DNA of 64,000 nucleotides from Acidobacteriota bacterium (GTDB lineage Bacteria; Acidobacteriota; Vicinamibacteria; Vicinamibacterales; JAKQTR01), in assembly GCA_026393675.1 (NCBI GenBank), contig JAPKZQ010000040.1:1-64000 (forward strand). Reading direction: 5' to 3'. The translations under genes were made by a program, and so were the position numbers. Below the pieces are notes generated by a model. It worked only from the letters and a program-made list of their open reading frames with translations, ran no database searches and was not told the DNA's origin. Shown here one piece after another: positions 46,528 to 55,467 of this stretch (within the stretch, counting starts at the first letter, position 1; the number at the start of each line of letters is the position of its first letter).

Positions 46528-49044
46528 CTAGAGCACGCTCAGCGGGTCCACATCAATCGTGGTTTTTCGCCGAAGGTCCGGGCGTGCATCGAGCGCCCCC
46601 CGCACGGCGTCCCGCATCGCTCGCCGCATGGCCGGTGTACCTTTGACGAAGAACTGCGCCCGATGCTCGCCCTTGAGCCGGGCCAGTGGTGCTGGCGCCG
46701 GCCCGAGCACGGTGAACGCCGAGCCCGGCGCGGCGGCGGCGCGCACCCGCCCCGCCAGGTCGGCGGCATCGCTGCTGGCTTTTGCATAGGACGGCCCCCG
46801 CACCACCGCGTTGATCAGGGCGACGACCGGCGGATACCGCATCGCCCGGCGGAAGTGCAGCTCTTCTTTGAAGAACGCGCCGTAGTCCTGCCGGCACGCA
46901 TGACGGATACTGTAATGTTCCGGATAGATCGTCTGGATGATGGCGTCGCCCAGGATTTCGCCTCGCCCGGCACGGCCCACCACCTGCGTCAGCAACTGAA
47001 ACGTTCGCTCCGAGGCGCGAAAATCCGCCAGGCCGAGCCCGACATCGGCGGAGATGACGCCGACCAACGTCACCCGCGGGAAGTCGTGGCCCTTCGCGAT
47101 CATCTGGGTGCCGATCAGGATGTCGATCTGCCCCGCACCAAACCGGTTCAGCAGGTCAGGAATGGCCCCGCGATGCCGGACACTGTCGCGGTCGAGGCGC
47201 GCCACCCGCGCGGCGGGAAACGCCGCCCGCACGTCCGCCTCAACCCGCTCTGTGCCGAATCCGAGCTGCTCAAGAAACGGTCCGCCACACGCCGGGCATG
47301 TTCGCGGCACCCGCGCGTTGTAGTTGCAGTAATGGCACGCGGCACCGCTCCGGGCGTGCACCACGAGCGAGACGCTGCAGTTGGGACACTCCACCGTCCC
47401 GCCGCATTGCCGGCAGAACACGGCCGTGGAATAGCCTCGCCGATTCAGCAGCAGCAACACCTGCTCTTTGCGGCTCAACCTGCCGGCGACCGCTTCGCTC
47501 AGCGCGCGACTCAGAATGACGCCGGGGCCAACCTCGGCGAACTCGTCACGCATGTTGATGGTGCGCACGGCGGCCAGCGGCCGGTCGAGGACGCGTCGTT
47601 CGAGAGGAATCAGCTCGTACCGGCCGCGCGACGCATGCTGGAACGATTCCATCGACGGAGTGGCTGACCCGAGTACGACCAGCGCGCCTTCCTGCTGACC
47701 GCGGACGATGGCCAGATCGCGACCGTTGTACCGGGGTGTGTCCTGCTGCTTGTAGGAGCCGTCGTGCTCCTCGTCGACGACAATCAAACCCACTGACGAC
47801 AACGGGGCGAAGATGGCCGAGCGCGTACCGACGACGATGTCGACGTCGTTGCGTCGAATCCGCTGCCACTGGTCGTGACGTTCGCCATCGGACAACCCGC
47901 TGTGCTGAATGGCCACGCGGTCCCCGAATCGAAGGCGGAACGCCAGGGCAACGGCCGGTGTCAGCGCAATCTCCGGAACCAGCACGAGGGTCCGTCGCGA
48001 AGCCGCCAGCACGTGTTCGGCCAGGCGCAAGTAGAGTTCCGTCTTCCCGCTGCCGGTCACACCGTGCACCAGTGCGACGCGAAACGCCGGCGGCGCGCAC
48101 AACCCGGTCAGGCGCTCGAGCGCCGACGCCTGTTCGGCCGTCAGCTCGCGAGCCCGCGCGTCGGCCAGCGCTGGTGCGACGTGTCGTCCCCACGGCCCTT
48201 CGAACGGATCGCGGTCGAGGGGCACTCGGTGAATCGTCACCAGCCCTCTGGTCGCCAGGCGTCTCAGCCCGTCTGGCGCCAATTGCCGTTCAACCAGCGC
48301 CGAGGTGGGCAGTCCGTCCGGCGCCGACGCCAGAGCACGCAGGGCCTCCTGCTGTCTGGGACCGAGCCCGGCGACCGACGCGCCGGATTCCAGGCCGCGC
48401 GCCACATCGAGTCCCTGTGCCGTGGCACGCACCACGCGGGTGGTCTTGTACGCCCGCCGCTCCCCTTCCAGAACCTGGGCCGCGGAGATGAGACCCGCGC
48501 GCTCGAGCGTGCGGACCAGCGCGTTCATCGGCACCCGGACCTGTCCGCCGAGTTCCTTCGCCAGACGGCTGCGGAGCGACGATACCGGGAGTCCGCGGCC
48601 TCCAACCAGCACTTTCAGTGCGGCATGTTGCATCGCCGAACTGCTGTCGCCAGGCAACTCCTCGAGACGCCGAAGACCGGCGTCGGTCAACGTCACGATT
48701 CGTCGGCTTTCAACCCAGGCCATCGGCGGGACGGCGGCGGCGATGGCTTCGCCTGGTCCGCACGCGTAGTATTCCGCTACCCACAACGCCAGTCTGACAA
48801 CCGAACCCGGCAGAAACGCGTCCTCGTCCAGCAGGTCGATGATGTCGCGGAGTGTCCCGCCGCGCACGCGATCGTCGTCATCCTCAAGCGAATCGGTCGA
48901 GACCACGCACCCGGTGACCGTCCTGGTGCCAAGCGGCACCAGGACGCGACTGCCGATGGCTGGCGCATCCAGCTCCGGGGGAACACGGTACGTGAGGAGG
49001 CCGAGGGCAGGAACCGGAACGGCCACCGAGGCAAGACGCAACAT
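46528..49044 (-). CDS. priA: Primosomal helicase PriA
   Basis: An 838-residue replication-restart helicase. The 3' DNA-binding domain (1-105) is followed by Walker A GVTGSGKTELYLR, motif II VVDEEHDGSYKQ, and the zinc-binding cysteine block (CRQCGGTVECPNCSVSL; CHYCNYNARVPRTCPACG). Helicase motifs IV-VI follow (IGTQMIAKGHDFPRVTLVGV; QVVGRAGRG). The gene is full length. It closes the long minus-strand run and ends 15 bp from the M50 gene. Confidence 0.96.
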   Translation of the reverse strand: MLRLASVAVPVPALGLLTYRVPPELDAPAIGSRVLVPLGTRTVTGCVVSTDSLEDDDDRVRGGTLRDIIDLLDEDAFLPGSVVRLALWVAEYYACGPGEAIAAAVPPMAWVESRRIVTLTDAGLRRLEELPGDSSSAMQHAALKVLVGGRGLPVSSLRSRLAKELGGQVRVPMNALVRTLERAGLISAAQVLEGERRAYKTTRVVRATAQGLDVARGLESGASVAGLGPRQQEALRALASAPDGLPTSALVERQLAPDGLRRLATRGLVTIHRVPLDRDPFEGPWGRHVAPALADARARELTAEQASALERLTGLCAPPAFRVALVHGVTGSGKTELYLRLAEHVLAASRRTLVLVPEIALTPAVALAFRLRFGDRVAIQHSGLSDGERHDQWQRIRRNDVDIVVGTRSAIFAPLSSVGLIVVDEEHDGSYKQQDTPRYNGRDLAIVRGQQEGALVVLGSATPSMESFQHASRGRYELIPLERRVLDRPLAAVRTINMRDEFAEVGPGVILSRALSEAVAGRLSRKEQVLLLLNRRGYSTAVFCRQCGGTVECPNCSVSLVVHARSGAACHYCNYNARVPRTCPACGGPFLEQLGFGTERVEADVRAAFPAARVARLDRDSVRHRGAIPDLLNRFGAGQIDILIGTQMIAKGHDFPRVTLVGVISADVGLGLADFRASERTFQLLTQVVGRAGRGEILGDAIIQTIYPEHYSIRHACRQDYGAFFKEELHFRRAMRYPPVVALINAVVRGPSYAKASSDAADLAGRVRAAAAPGSAFTVLGPAPAPLARLKGEHRAQFFVKGTPAMRRAMRDAVRGALDARPDLRRKTTIDVDPLSVL

Positions 49045-49050
49045 CGACGG

Positions 49051-49806
49051 CTACGCCGGCGTATCGGCGGTGTCGCCACGCAGCACGGCGCGCACCTTCT
49101 TCATGTCGTCCCACACGTCGCGCTTCCTGTCGGGGCTGCGAAGCAGGAAGGCGGGATGAAAGGTCGCAATCAACGCCGCGTCGCCGTACGTGTAGAAGCG
49201 GCCGCGCAGTTTCGAGATCGGCTCAGTTGTTTTCAGGAGCGTGCGGGCGGCAAATGTGCCCAGCGCCACGATGACCTTCGGCTTGATGATCTGCACCTGC
49301 CGGAACAGGAACGGTTCGCAGGTATCGACCTCATCCGGCTCGGGGTTTCTGTTCTCGGGCGGGCGGCACTTGATGACGTTCGCGATATACACCTGGTCGC
49401 GCGTCAACTCGATGGCTTCAATGATCTTCGTCAGCAACTGTCCCGCCCGGCCGACAAACGGAATACCCTGCACATCTTCGTCGTGGCCCGGAGCCTCGCC
49501 AACGAACATCAGATCGGCATTCGGGTTACCTACGCCATATACCACTTGGGTCCGGCCCAGCCGGTGCAGTTTGCATCGTGTGCAATCGCCGATGTCGGCG
49601 CGAACCATCTCGAGGGTTTCCATCACCGCTCCACCCGCCCCGCCCGACTCGCCATCCAGTGGAGACTCGGGACTCCCACTCTCGTGAGCGACCGGCGACT
49701 CGACACGCCGACGCCATGCAGGATCGCGTGAAACACCCGCTACCCCTAACTCTCCGAGAAACCTCAGATGCTCGGCGAGCTGCGCCCTGTCATCGGTCTG
49801 ACTCAT
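49051..49806 (-). CDS. Uracil-DNA glycosylase, family 4 (Fe-S)
   Basis: A 251-residue DNA repair enzyme that removes uracil. GDCTRCKLHRLGRTQVVYG provides the first Fe-S cysteines, GEAPGHDEDVQGIPFVGRAG is the active-site motif, and VIKCRPPENRNP with VDTCEPF contribute the other cysteines. TFHPAFLLRSPD is the C-terminal motif. A variable N-terminal tail of about 65 residues precedes the core. It starts 29 bp after coaBC and ends 6 bp before priA. Confidence 0.92.
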   Translation of the reverse strand: MSQTDDRAQLAEHLRFLGELGVAGVSRDPAWRRRVESPVAHESGSPESPLDGESGGAGGAVMETLEMVRADIGDCTRCKLHRLGRTQVVYGVGNPNADLMFVGEAPGHDEDVQGIPFVGRAGQLLTKIIEAIELTRDQVYIANVIKCRPPENRNPEPDEVDTCEPFLFRQVQIIKPKVIVALGTFAARTLLKTTEPISKLRGRFYTYGDAALIATFHPAFLLRSPDRKRDVWDDMKKVRAVLRGDTADTPA

Positions 49807-49835
49807 ATCTGCTCGACTTCCATTCCCCTGCGGGC

Positions 49836-51053
49836 CTACGGTTGCACCGGGTCACGGTCTCCGAGCCGGGCTTCAATCCGGTCAAGAATCAGTCCGGCGA
49901 TGGAGACCTTCGACTGGATGGGCAACGGCTCACTCGAGTTCGGACCAATCAGGGTGACGATGTTGGTGTCGGATTCAAAGCCGGCCCCATCCTGCAGCAC
50001 GTCGTTGGCCACGATCAGATCAGCGCCCTTCGCGGCAAGCTTATGCTTTGCACGGGCCACCGCATCCTGCGTCTCGGCCGCGAACCCCACGATGACCGGC
50101 TGATGCCCGCCGTGCTCCTTCCGCCACCGGCCGATCTCGGCCAGAATGTCCGGCGTGCGCGTGAGCGTCACGGTGAGCGACTCGGCCGTCTTTGCGATCT
50201 TGTGGGCCTCCTGATGCGCGGGCTGGTAGTCGGCGACCGCGGCCGCCATCACCACGACATCGGCCACGGCCAGGCGCGTCATCACCGCGTCTCGCATCTG
50301 CACCGCGCTGCGGACGCGGACCAGTTCGGAGACATCAGGTGGCGTCACCGATGTCGGACCAGCCACCAGGGTGACGTCGGCGCCACGCCGCACCGCTTCG
50401 GCGGCGATGGCAAACCCCATCTTCCCGCTCGATCGATTGCCGAGGAACCGGACCGGGTCGAGATCCTCAAACGTCGGCCCAGCCGTCACGAGGACCTTGC
50501 GTCCATCGAGCGTGCGACGCGGTTGCAGAATCCGTATGGCGGCCTCGACGATGCTTTCCGGCTCAGCGAGACGACCCTTGCCGGTCCAACCACAGGCCAG
50601 GTACCCGGAATCAGGCTGCAGGATATGCACCCCTCGCTCGGCCAGCACCTTCAGGTTTGCTGCGGTCGCCGGATGCTCGAGCATGTGGCTGTTCATCGCC
50701 GGAGCGACCAGCACCGGCGCAGGCGTCGCCAGGTACAGCGTCGACAAAAAATCGTCCGCGATGCCCGCCGCGAATTTGCCCAGGATGTTGGCCGTGGCCG
50801 GCGCGACCACCAGCAACTCGATAGACGAGGCGAGCGCGATGTGTTCGATATCCGCGTTGGCGCCCGCCGCCCACTGGGTCGTCACGACACGCCGTTTCGT
50901 GATCGCCTCGAAGGTCACCGGGCCGATGAATCGCCGGGCGTTCCTCGTCATGATCGCCACGACGTCGTGGCCGCGTTTCTGAAGACCCCTCGCCACTTCG
51001 ACGGCTTTGTACGCCCCGATGCCGCCTGTTATCCCGAGCGCTATCAGAGCCAT
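49836..51053 (-). CDS. coaBC: Phosphopantothenoylcysteine synthetase/decarboxylase CoaBC
   Basis: A fused two-step coenzyme A enzyme of 405 residues. The CoaC half has GITGGIGAYKAVEV, the active-site region IEHIALAS, APATANILGKFAAG and APAMNSHML. The CoaB half has LVTAGPTFEDLDPVRFLGNRSSGKMG with the conserved NRSSG-K. The start follows the gmk stop after 3 bp. The omega subunit gene rpoZ, which often sits between gmk and coaBC, is absent here. Confidence 0.95.
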   Translation of the reverse strand: MALIALGITGGIGAYKAVEVARGLQKRGHDVVAIMTRNARRFIGPVTFEAITKRRVVTTQWAAGANADIEHIALASSIELLVVAPATANILGKFAAGIADDFLSTLYLATPAPVLVAPAMNSHMLEHPATAANLKVLAERGVHILQPDSGYLACGWTGKGRLAEPESIVEAAIRILQPRRTLDGRKVLVTAGPTFEDLDPVRFLGNRSSGKMGFAIAAEAVRRGADVTLVAGPTSVTPPDVSELVRVRSAVQMRDAVMTRLAVADVVVMAAAVADYQPAHQEAHKIAKTAESLTVTLTRTPDILAEIGRWRKEHGGHQPVIVGFAAETQDAVARAKHKLAAKGADLIVANDVLQDGAGFESDTNIVTLIGPNSSEPLPIQSKVSIAGLILDRIEARLGDRDPVQP

Positions 51054-51056
51054 GGC

Positions 51057-51701
51057 TTACTCCACGTGTCCCGGCACGTCAAACGTCGCGGCGATGCGTT
51101 CCGCCGCCGGCGTCGCGGCCGCCAGAGTCAGACGCGCAGCTGTCACGATCGCGCAAAGCTGCTCGACCGACGCGCCGACCTCGTCATTGACGACTACGAA
51201 ATCGTATTCACGGAAGGCCCTGATTTCTTCCCGGGCCACCTCGAGGCGACGCTGGATCTGCGCTTCACTGTCTGTGCACCGGCCTCTCAGTCGCGATTCG
51301 AGGACGTCGAGCGACGGCGGCATGACGAACACCGCCACAACGGGAACGCCCCGGCGGCGGATCTTCCGGGCGCCCTGCACGTCGATGACCAGAACCAGAT
51401 CGTCCCCGTCCGATTGTATGCGCTCGGTATCAACCTGGGATGTTCCGTACAGATTGCCGTAGATATCGGCCCACTCGAGAAATTGATCGCCTGCAATCAT
51501 CGCTTCGAAGCGCTGGCGGGACACGAAGTTGTAGTCCACCCCGTCCGCCTCGCCCATCCGCGTCTGGCGACTGGTGTAGGAGCGTGACATCCGCAGATGC
51601 GGCATCAACTCGACCAACGTCTCGACGACGGTCGTCTTCCCTGTGCCGGAGGGTGCCGACACAATAAACAGTTGTCCCCGCCGCGTTGGGCTACTCGACA
51701 T
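51057..51701 (-). CDS. gmk: Guanylate kinase
   Basis: A 214-residue kinase converting GMP to GDP. The P-loop is SAPSGTGKTT (about 15-24). SRSYTSRQTRMGEADGVDYNFVS is the GMP-binding site, and LEWADIYGNLYGTSQ and VIDVQGARKI are also typical. It overlaps the 3' end of the yicC gene by 11 bp. Confidence 0.95.
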   Translation of the reverse strand: MSSSPTRRGQLFIVSAPSGTGKTTVVETLVELMPHLRMSRSYTSRQTRMGEADGVDYNFVSRQRFEAMIAGDQFLEWADIYGNLYGTSQVDTERIQSDGDDLVLVIDVQGARKIRRRGVPVVAVFVMPPSLDVLESRLRGRCTDSEAQIQRRLEVAREEIRAFREYDFVVVNDEVGASVEQLCAIVTAARLTLAAATPAAERIAATFDVPGHVE

Positions 51702-52584
51702 TCTGTACCTGTTCCCGCATCTTCTCGAGTTCCGCCTTGATCGAAATCACCAGTTCCGGAACCCCCTCCCCATCGGCTTTCGAACCGGTCGTATTGACTT
51801 CGCGGTTCATTTCCTGCAGCAGGAAGTCCAGCTTGCGGCCGCACGGCTCTGGTCCAGCGGCCAGCGACGTCCACTGCGTCACATGCGCCCGGAAGCGCAC
51901 CAACTCCTCGCTGATGTCGGAACGCGAGACGAAGCGCACGATCTCCTGCGCGACCGAACTGCGGTCAACCGCGAGATCCGTCGTCATTTCGGCGATCCGC
52001 GCGCCCAGCCGATCCCGGAGCGTGTGCTCCCCTGCCTGCGCCAGCCCCGCGACACGTTCCATCAGGTTGGCGACAGCCGCTTTGCGCGCATCCAGGTCGT
52101 GCTGGAGAAGAGCCCCCTCCCGGCGGCGCATGACGTCCAACTCCTGCAGCGCCTGCTCGACCGCGCCCAGGATTCCGACCTCGATCGCCGCGGCGGCGTC
52201 GGCGTCCAGTTCCGCGGCCTGCTCTCGAACGGTCAACGCCTGGGGAAAACGCATGATGTCGCCCGGCTGCAACGCGCCTTCGACCAGTCCGACGGCCCTG
52301 GCCCGCGCCATCGCACTGGCCAGCGCGGTCGCGAACGCCTCGTTCAACTCGATCTCGAGCTTCGGCGGCTGTCTGAGCTGGATGGAGATCGCGACCTCGA
52401 CGCGCCCCCGCGCCACGCGCTGCTGGACCACACCGCGAATCCTCGGCTCGATGGAACTCAGGGACTGAGGAAGACGCAGTTGCACATCCAGGTACCGATG
52501 ATTCACGCTCCGTACGGTCACGCCGATGCTCGCGCCCTCATCCTCGCGTGTGACGCTCGCGAAGCCCGTCATGCTCTTCATCAT
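51691..52584 (-). CDS. YicC/YloC family endoribonuclease-like protein
   Basis: A 297-residue protein of the YicC/YloC family, which includes a recently described endoribonuclease acting on small RNAs and mRNAs. The MKSMTGFASV start and VRSVNHRYLDVQLRLP are the family opening. The C-terminal EELVRFRAHVTQW, LDFLLQEMNREVNTTGSK and LVISIKAELEKMREQVQNVE are diagnostic. ATG 52584 (or 52581) is chosen over an upstream GTG because it gives the family start. Confidence 0.92.
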   Translation of the reverse strand: MMKSMTGFASVTREDEGASIGVTVRSVNHRYLDVQLRLPQSLSSIEPRIRGVVQQRVARGRVEVAISIQLRQPPKLEIELNEAFATALASAMARARAVGLVEGALQPGDIMRFPQALTVREQAAELDADAAAAIEVGILGAVEQALQELDVMRRREGALLQHDLDARKAAVANLMERVAGLAQAGEHTLRDRLGARIAEMTTDLAVDRSSVAQEIVRFVSRSDISEELVRFRAHVTQWTSLAAGPEPCGRKLDFLLQEMNREVNTTGSKADGEGVPELVISIKAELEKMREQVQNVE

Positions 52585-52615
52585 GGTTCGACGCTCCACC
52601 CCTCCGCTGACGGTT

Positions 52616-54400
52616 TCAGGATTCTCCTGCCACTCGGCCCGGAATCAGTCGGTCCCGGGTGCTGCCTTTCCGGCGCGAGCCGGCGAACTGCAACTCGTAC
52701 AACCCAGCGTACACCCCATCGGGACGCGCCATCAGCTCATCGTGCCGGCCAACTTCCACGACGCGACCGGTTTCGAGGACCACAATCAGATCGGCCCGTT
52801 GAACCGTCGACAGGCGATGCGCGATGACAAACGACGTTCGATCGCGCATCAGGTTGGCCAACGCATCCTGCACGAGCGCCTCGGATTCGGAATCGAGCGA
52901 TGAGGTCGCCTCGTCGAGAATCAGGATCGGCGAGTTCTTCAGGATCGCCCGCGCAATCGCGAGGCGCTGTCGCTGTCCGCCAGACAACCGCTGGCCGCGT
53001 TCGCCAATCCTCGTCTGGTACCGTGCGGGCATCGCCGTAACAAAATCGTGGGCCCGGGCTGCCCGCGCGGCCGCTTCGATTTCGTCGGGACCCGCCCCCG
53101 GACGGCCGTACGCAATATTGTCGGCGACGGTATCGTCAAACAGCACCGTCTCCTGCGTCACCATCCCGATCTGGTCCCGCAATGAGGCCAGGCTGATCCG
53201 CCGGATGTCCACGCCGTCAATAAGGATCGCGCCATCAGATGGATCGTAGAACCGCGGGAGAAGATTGACGAGACTGGTCTTGCCGGCACCGCTTCGGCCA
53301 ACCACCGCCACCGTCTGACCGGCGCGCACGGTGAACGACACGCCTCCCAGCGCCGTTCGGCCCCGCCCATCCTCGTACTCGAACGTCACGTCGCGAAACT
53401 CGATGCCGTGTTGCAGGGGCGCCAGTCGCGGGGCTCCGCGTTCATCCGGCACCTCCGTGTGCGTATCCATCAACTCGAAGATCCGCTGCGATGCGGCGAT
53501 CGCCTGCTGAATATTGGCGTGAACGCGACTCAGCTTCTTGAGGGGGCCGTACATCAGGAGCAGCGCACCCATACACCGGAAGAACTGGCCCTCTGTCATG
53601 CGCTGGGCCGCAATCTCCCGGGCGCCGTACCACAGCGCCGCCGCAATCGCCACACCACCAACCAACTCCATGATGGGCGGCATCATCGACACCGCGGCCG
53701 TCACCTTCATGTTCGCCCGGTACAGCGCCCGCGTGGCCATACCGAACCTGTCCCCCTCGCGGTCCTCCGCGCCAAACGCCTTGACGATCCGCAATCCCGT
53801 GAACGCTTCAGTTGCGACGTGCGACATCGTCTCCAGGTGTTCCTGGCTCCTTCTCGTCGTCTTGCGCAAGGCTTGACCGAGCCGAACGAGTGGATACAGC
53901 ACCAGCGGCGCGCCGGTCAGGCATACCAGCGCCAGTCCGAGGTTGAAATAGAACAACACGCCCGCGAACCCGACAACGGCGAGCGACTCCCGCAGCAGAT
54001 CGCTCATCGTTTCCGACACCACCTGCTGAACCTGGCCGACGTCGTTGGTCAGCCTCGACAGGAGCTGCCCAGTGCTTCGCGACTTGAAGAAGGCGGCCGA
54101 CTGCCCGAGCGTGTGGCGAAACAGGCCGTCGCGGATGTCGCGCACCACGTGCTGCCCGACGTTCGCCATCAGGTAGGCCGAAACGTACGATCCAAGACCT
54201 TTCAGGAAATACGCGAGCAGAATCGACCATGCAACCCTGGCGACGGCTTCCTGTCGAATCAGCACCTTGTCGACGATCGGTTGGATAAGGACCAGCAGCC
54301 AGGTGGACGCGCCACCGTACACGAGCATCGCGAGCAGGGCCACGACGAATCGGCCCCGATACGGGCGTGCGTACCCGAGCAGTCGCAGCAGCGGATTCAC
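52616..54400 (-). CDS. MsbA-like lipid ABC exporter (fused permease-ATPase)
   Basis: A 594-residue half-transporter. Six membrane helices lie in the first 320 residues. The ATPase has Walker A GRSGAGKTSLVNLL, signature RLSGGQRQRLAIARAI and Walker B ILILDEATSSLDSE, and the H-loop is FVIAHRL. MsbA-type proteins flip lipid A or lipid-linked glycans. GTG 54400 (VNPLLRLLGYARPYRG) is chosen because longer forms overlap galE; the exact start is uncertain. Position between galE and yicC suggests a link to the glycan cluster. Confidence 0.9.
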   Translation of the reverse strand: MNPLLRLLGYARPYRGRFVVALLAMLVYGGASTWLLVLIQPIVDKVLIRQEAVARVAWSILLAYFLKGLGSYVSAYLMANVGQHVVRDIRDGLFRHTLGQSAAFFKSRSTGQLLSRLTNDVGQVQQVVSETMSDLLRESLAVVGFAGVLFYFNLGLALVCLTGAPLVLYPLVRLGQALRKTTRRSQEHLETMSHVATEAFTGLRIVKAFGAEDREGDRFGMATRALYRANMKVTAAVSMMPPIMELVGGVAIAAALWYGAREIAAQRMTEGQFFRCMGALLLMYGPLKKLSRVHANIQQAIAASQRIFELMDTHTEVPDERGAPRLAPLQHGIEFRDVTFEYEDGRGRTALGGVSFTVRAGQTVAVVGRSGAGKTSLVNLLPRFYDPSDGAILIDGVDIRRISLASLRDQIGMVTQETVLFDDTVADNIAYGRPGAGPDEIEAAARAARAHDFVTAMPARYQTRIGERGQRLSGGQRQRLAIARAILKNSPILILDEATSSLDSESEALVQDALANLMRDRTSFVIAHRLSTVQRADLIVVLETGRVVEVGRHDELMARPDGVYAGLYELQFAGSRRKGSTRDRLIPGRVAGES

Positions 54401-54467
54401 TGGCCGGACCGGTCGCGTCGGTGGCCCGGAAACCGCGGATCGATCACGATTCCGCGGAGCTCCGGCA

Positions 54468-55466
54468 TCAACGCACCGCCTCCTCCTGAATCCCGTGTGG
54501 ATGAGCCCGTCGCCATTGCCACGCGCTCTCCACCATGCCGTCCAGATCAACAAATTCCGGGCGCCACCCCAGCTCAGTCCGAATGCGCTCGCTCGAGGCG
54601 AACAGGACACCCGGGTCTCCTGGACGCCGAGACGCCCGTTCGGTTGGCACCCGCCTGCCACTCACTCGTTCGACTGAATTGATCACGTCCTGCACCGAAA
54701 ACGGCTTGCCAATACCAAGGTTGTACACCCCGGTGGCACCCTGATCGTCCAGGTGTTCCAGCGCCAGCAGATGTGCGCGGGCGAGATCGCTCACGTGGAC
54801 GTAGTCCCTGAGGCATGTCCCGTCCGGCGTCGGATAGTCAGTGCCGAACACCTGAAGAGCGGGACCGCCCAGCGCGGCTTCGACGGCACGCGGAATCAGA
54901 TGCACCTCAGGCCGGTGTTCCTCTCCCAGTTCGCCATCAGGATCGCTGCCTGCCGCATTAAAATAGCGCAACGAAACACTCCGGATGCCGTAGGCGCGCT
55001 CAAAGTGAGCGAGCGCGCGTTCAACGGCAAGCTTGGTCTCGCCGTACGCGTTGATCGGGCGCGTCGGATGGTTTTCGGTGATCGGCGTTTCGGCGGGTTC
55101 GCCATAGACCGCCGCCGTCGACGAAAACACGAACCGGCTGACCGACTCCCCAACCATGGCCTCCAGCACGGCCAGCGTCCCGCCAACATTGTTGGCGTAA
55201 TAGCCGATCGGGTCTCGCACCGATTCGCCCACCAGCAGCGAGGCCGCGAAGTGCATCACGGCCGACACCTCGTGCCGCCGAATCGTCTCGCGAACCCGTG
55301 CCACATCGTGGACGTCGGCGACAACCAGCTCACCCCAGCGGACGGCACCCCGATGCCCGTTCGACAGATTGTCAATGACGACGACGCGCCGGCCCGTGGC
55401 GGCGAGCGCCTTGGCGACGTGGCTCCCGATGTAGCCCGCCCCTCCGGTGACAAGGACGGCCCCCAC
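54468..55466 (-). CDS. galE: UDP-glucose 4-epimerase
   Basis: A short-chain dehydrogenase-type epimerase of about 332 residues. NAD motif VTGGAGYIGSH; DNLSNGHRGAV; catalytic S-x24-Y-x3-K as FSSTAAVYGEP and NAYGETKLAVER; RYFNAAGSDPDGELGEEHRP is the GalE signature. GTG 55466 lies one base after the ugd stop and gives a normal GalE start; ATG 55499, 32 bp inside ugd, is the alternative. It makes UDP-galactose for the glycan genes nearby. Confidence 0.92.
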   Translation of the reverse strand: MGAVLVTGGAGYIGSHVAKALAATGRRVVVIDNLSNGHRGAVRWGELVVADVHDVARVRETIRRHEVSAVMHFAASLLVGESVRDPIGYYANNVGGTLAVLEAMVGESVSRFVFSSTAAVYGEPAETPITENHPTRPINAYGETKLAVERALAHFERAYGIRSVSLRYFNAAGSDPDGELGEEHRPEVHLIPRAVEAALGGPALQVFGTDYPTPDGTCLRDYVHVSDLARAHLLALEHLDDQGATGVYNLGIGKPFSVQDVINSVERVSGRRVPTERASRRPGDPGVLFASSERIRTELGWRPEFVDLDGMVESAWQWRRAHPHGIQEEAVR

Positions 55467-55467
55467 C

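Noticed and set aside
47875-51587. Two very long plus-strand frames (618 and 669 codons)
   Set aside because: They are antisense to priA/udg and to coaBC/gmk, which carry intact motifs. High GC produces long stop-free antisense frames.
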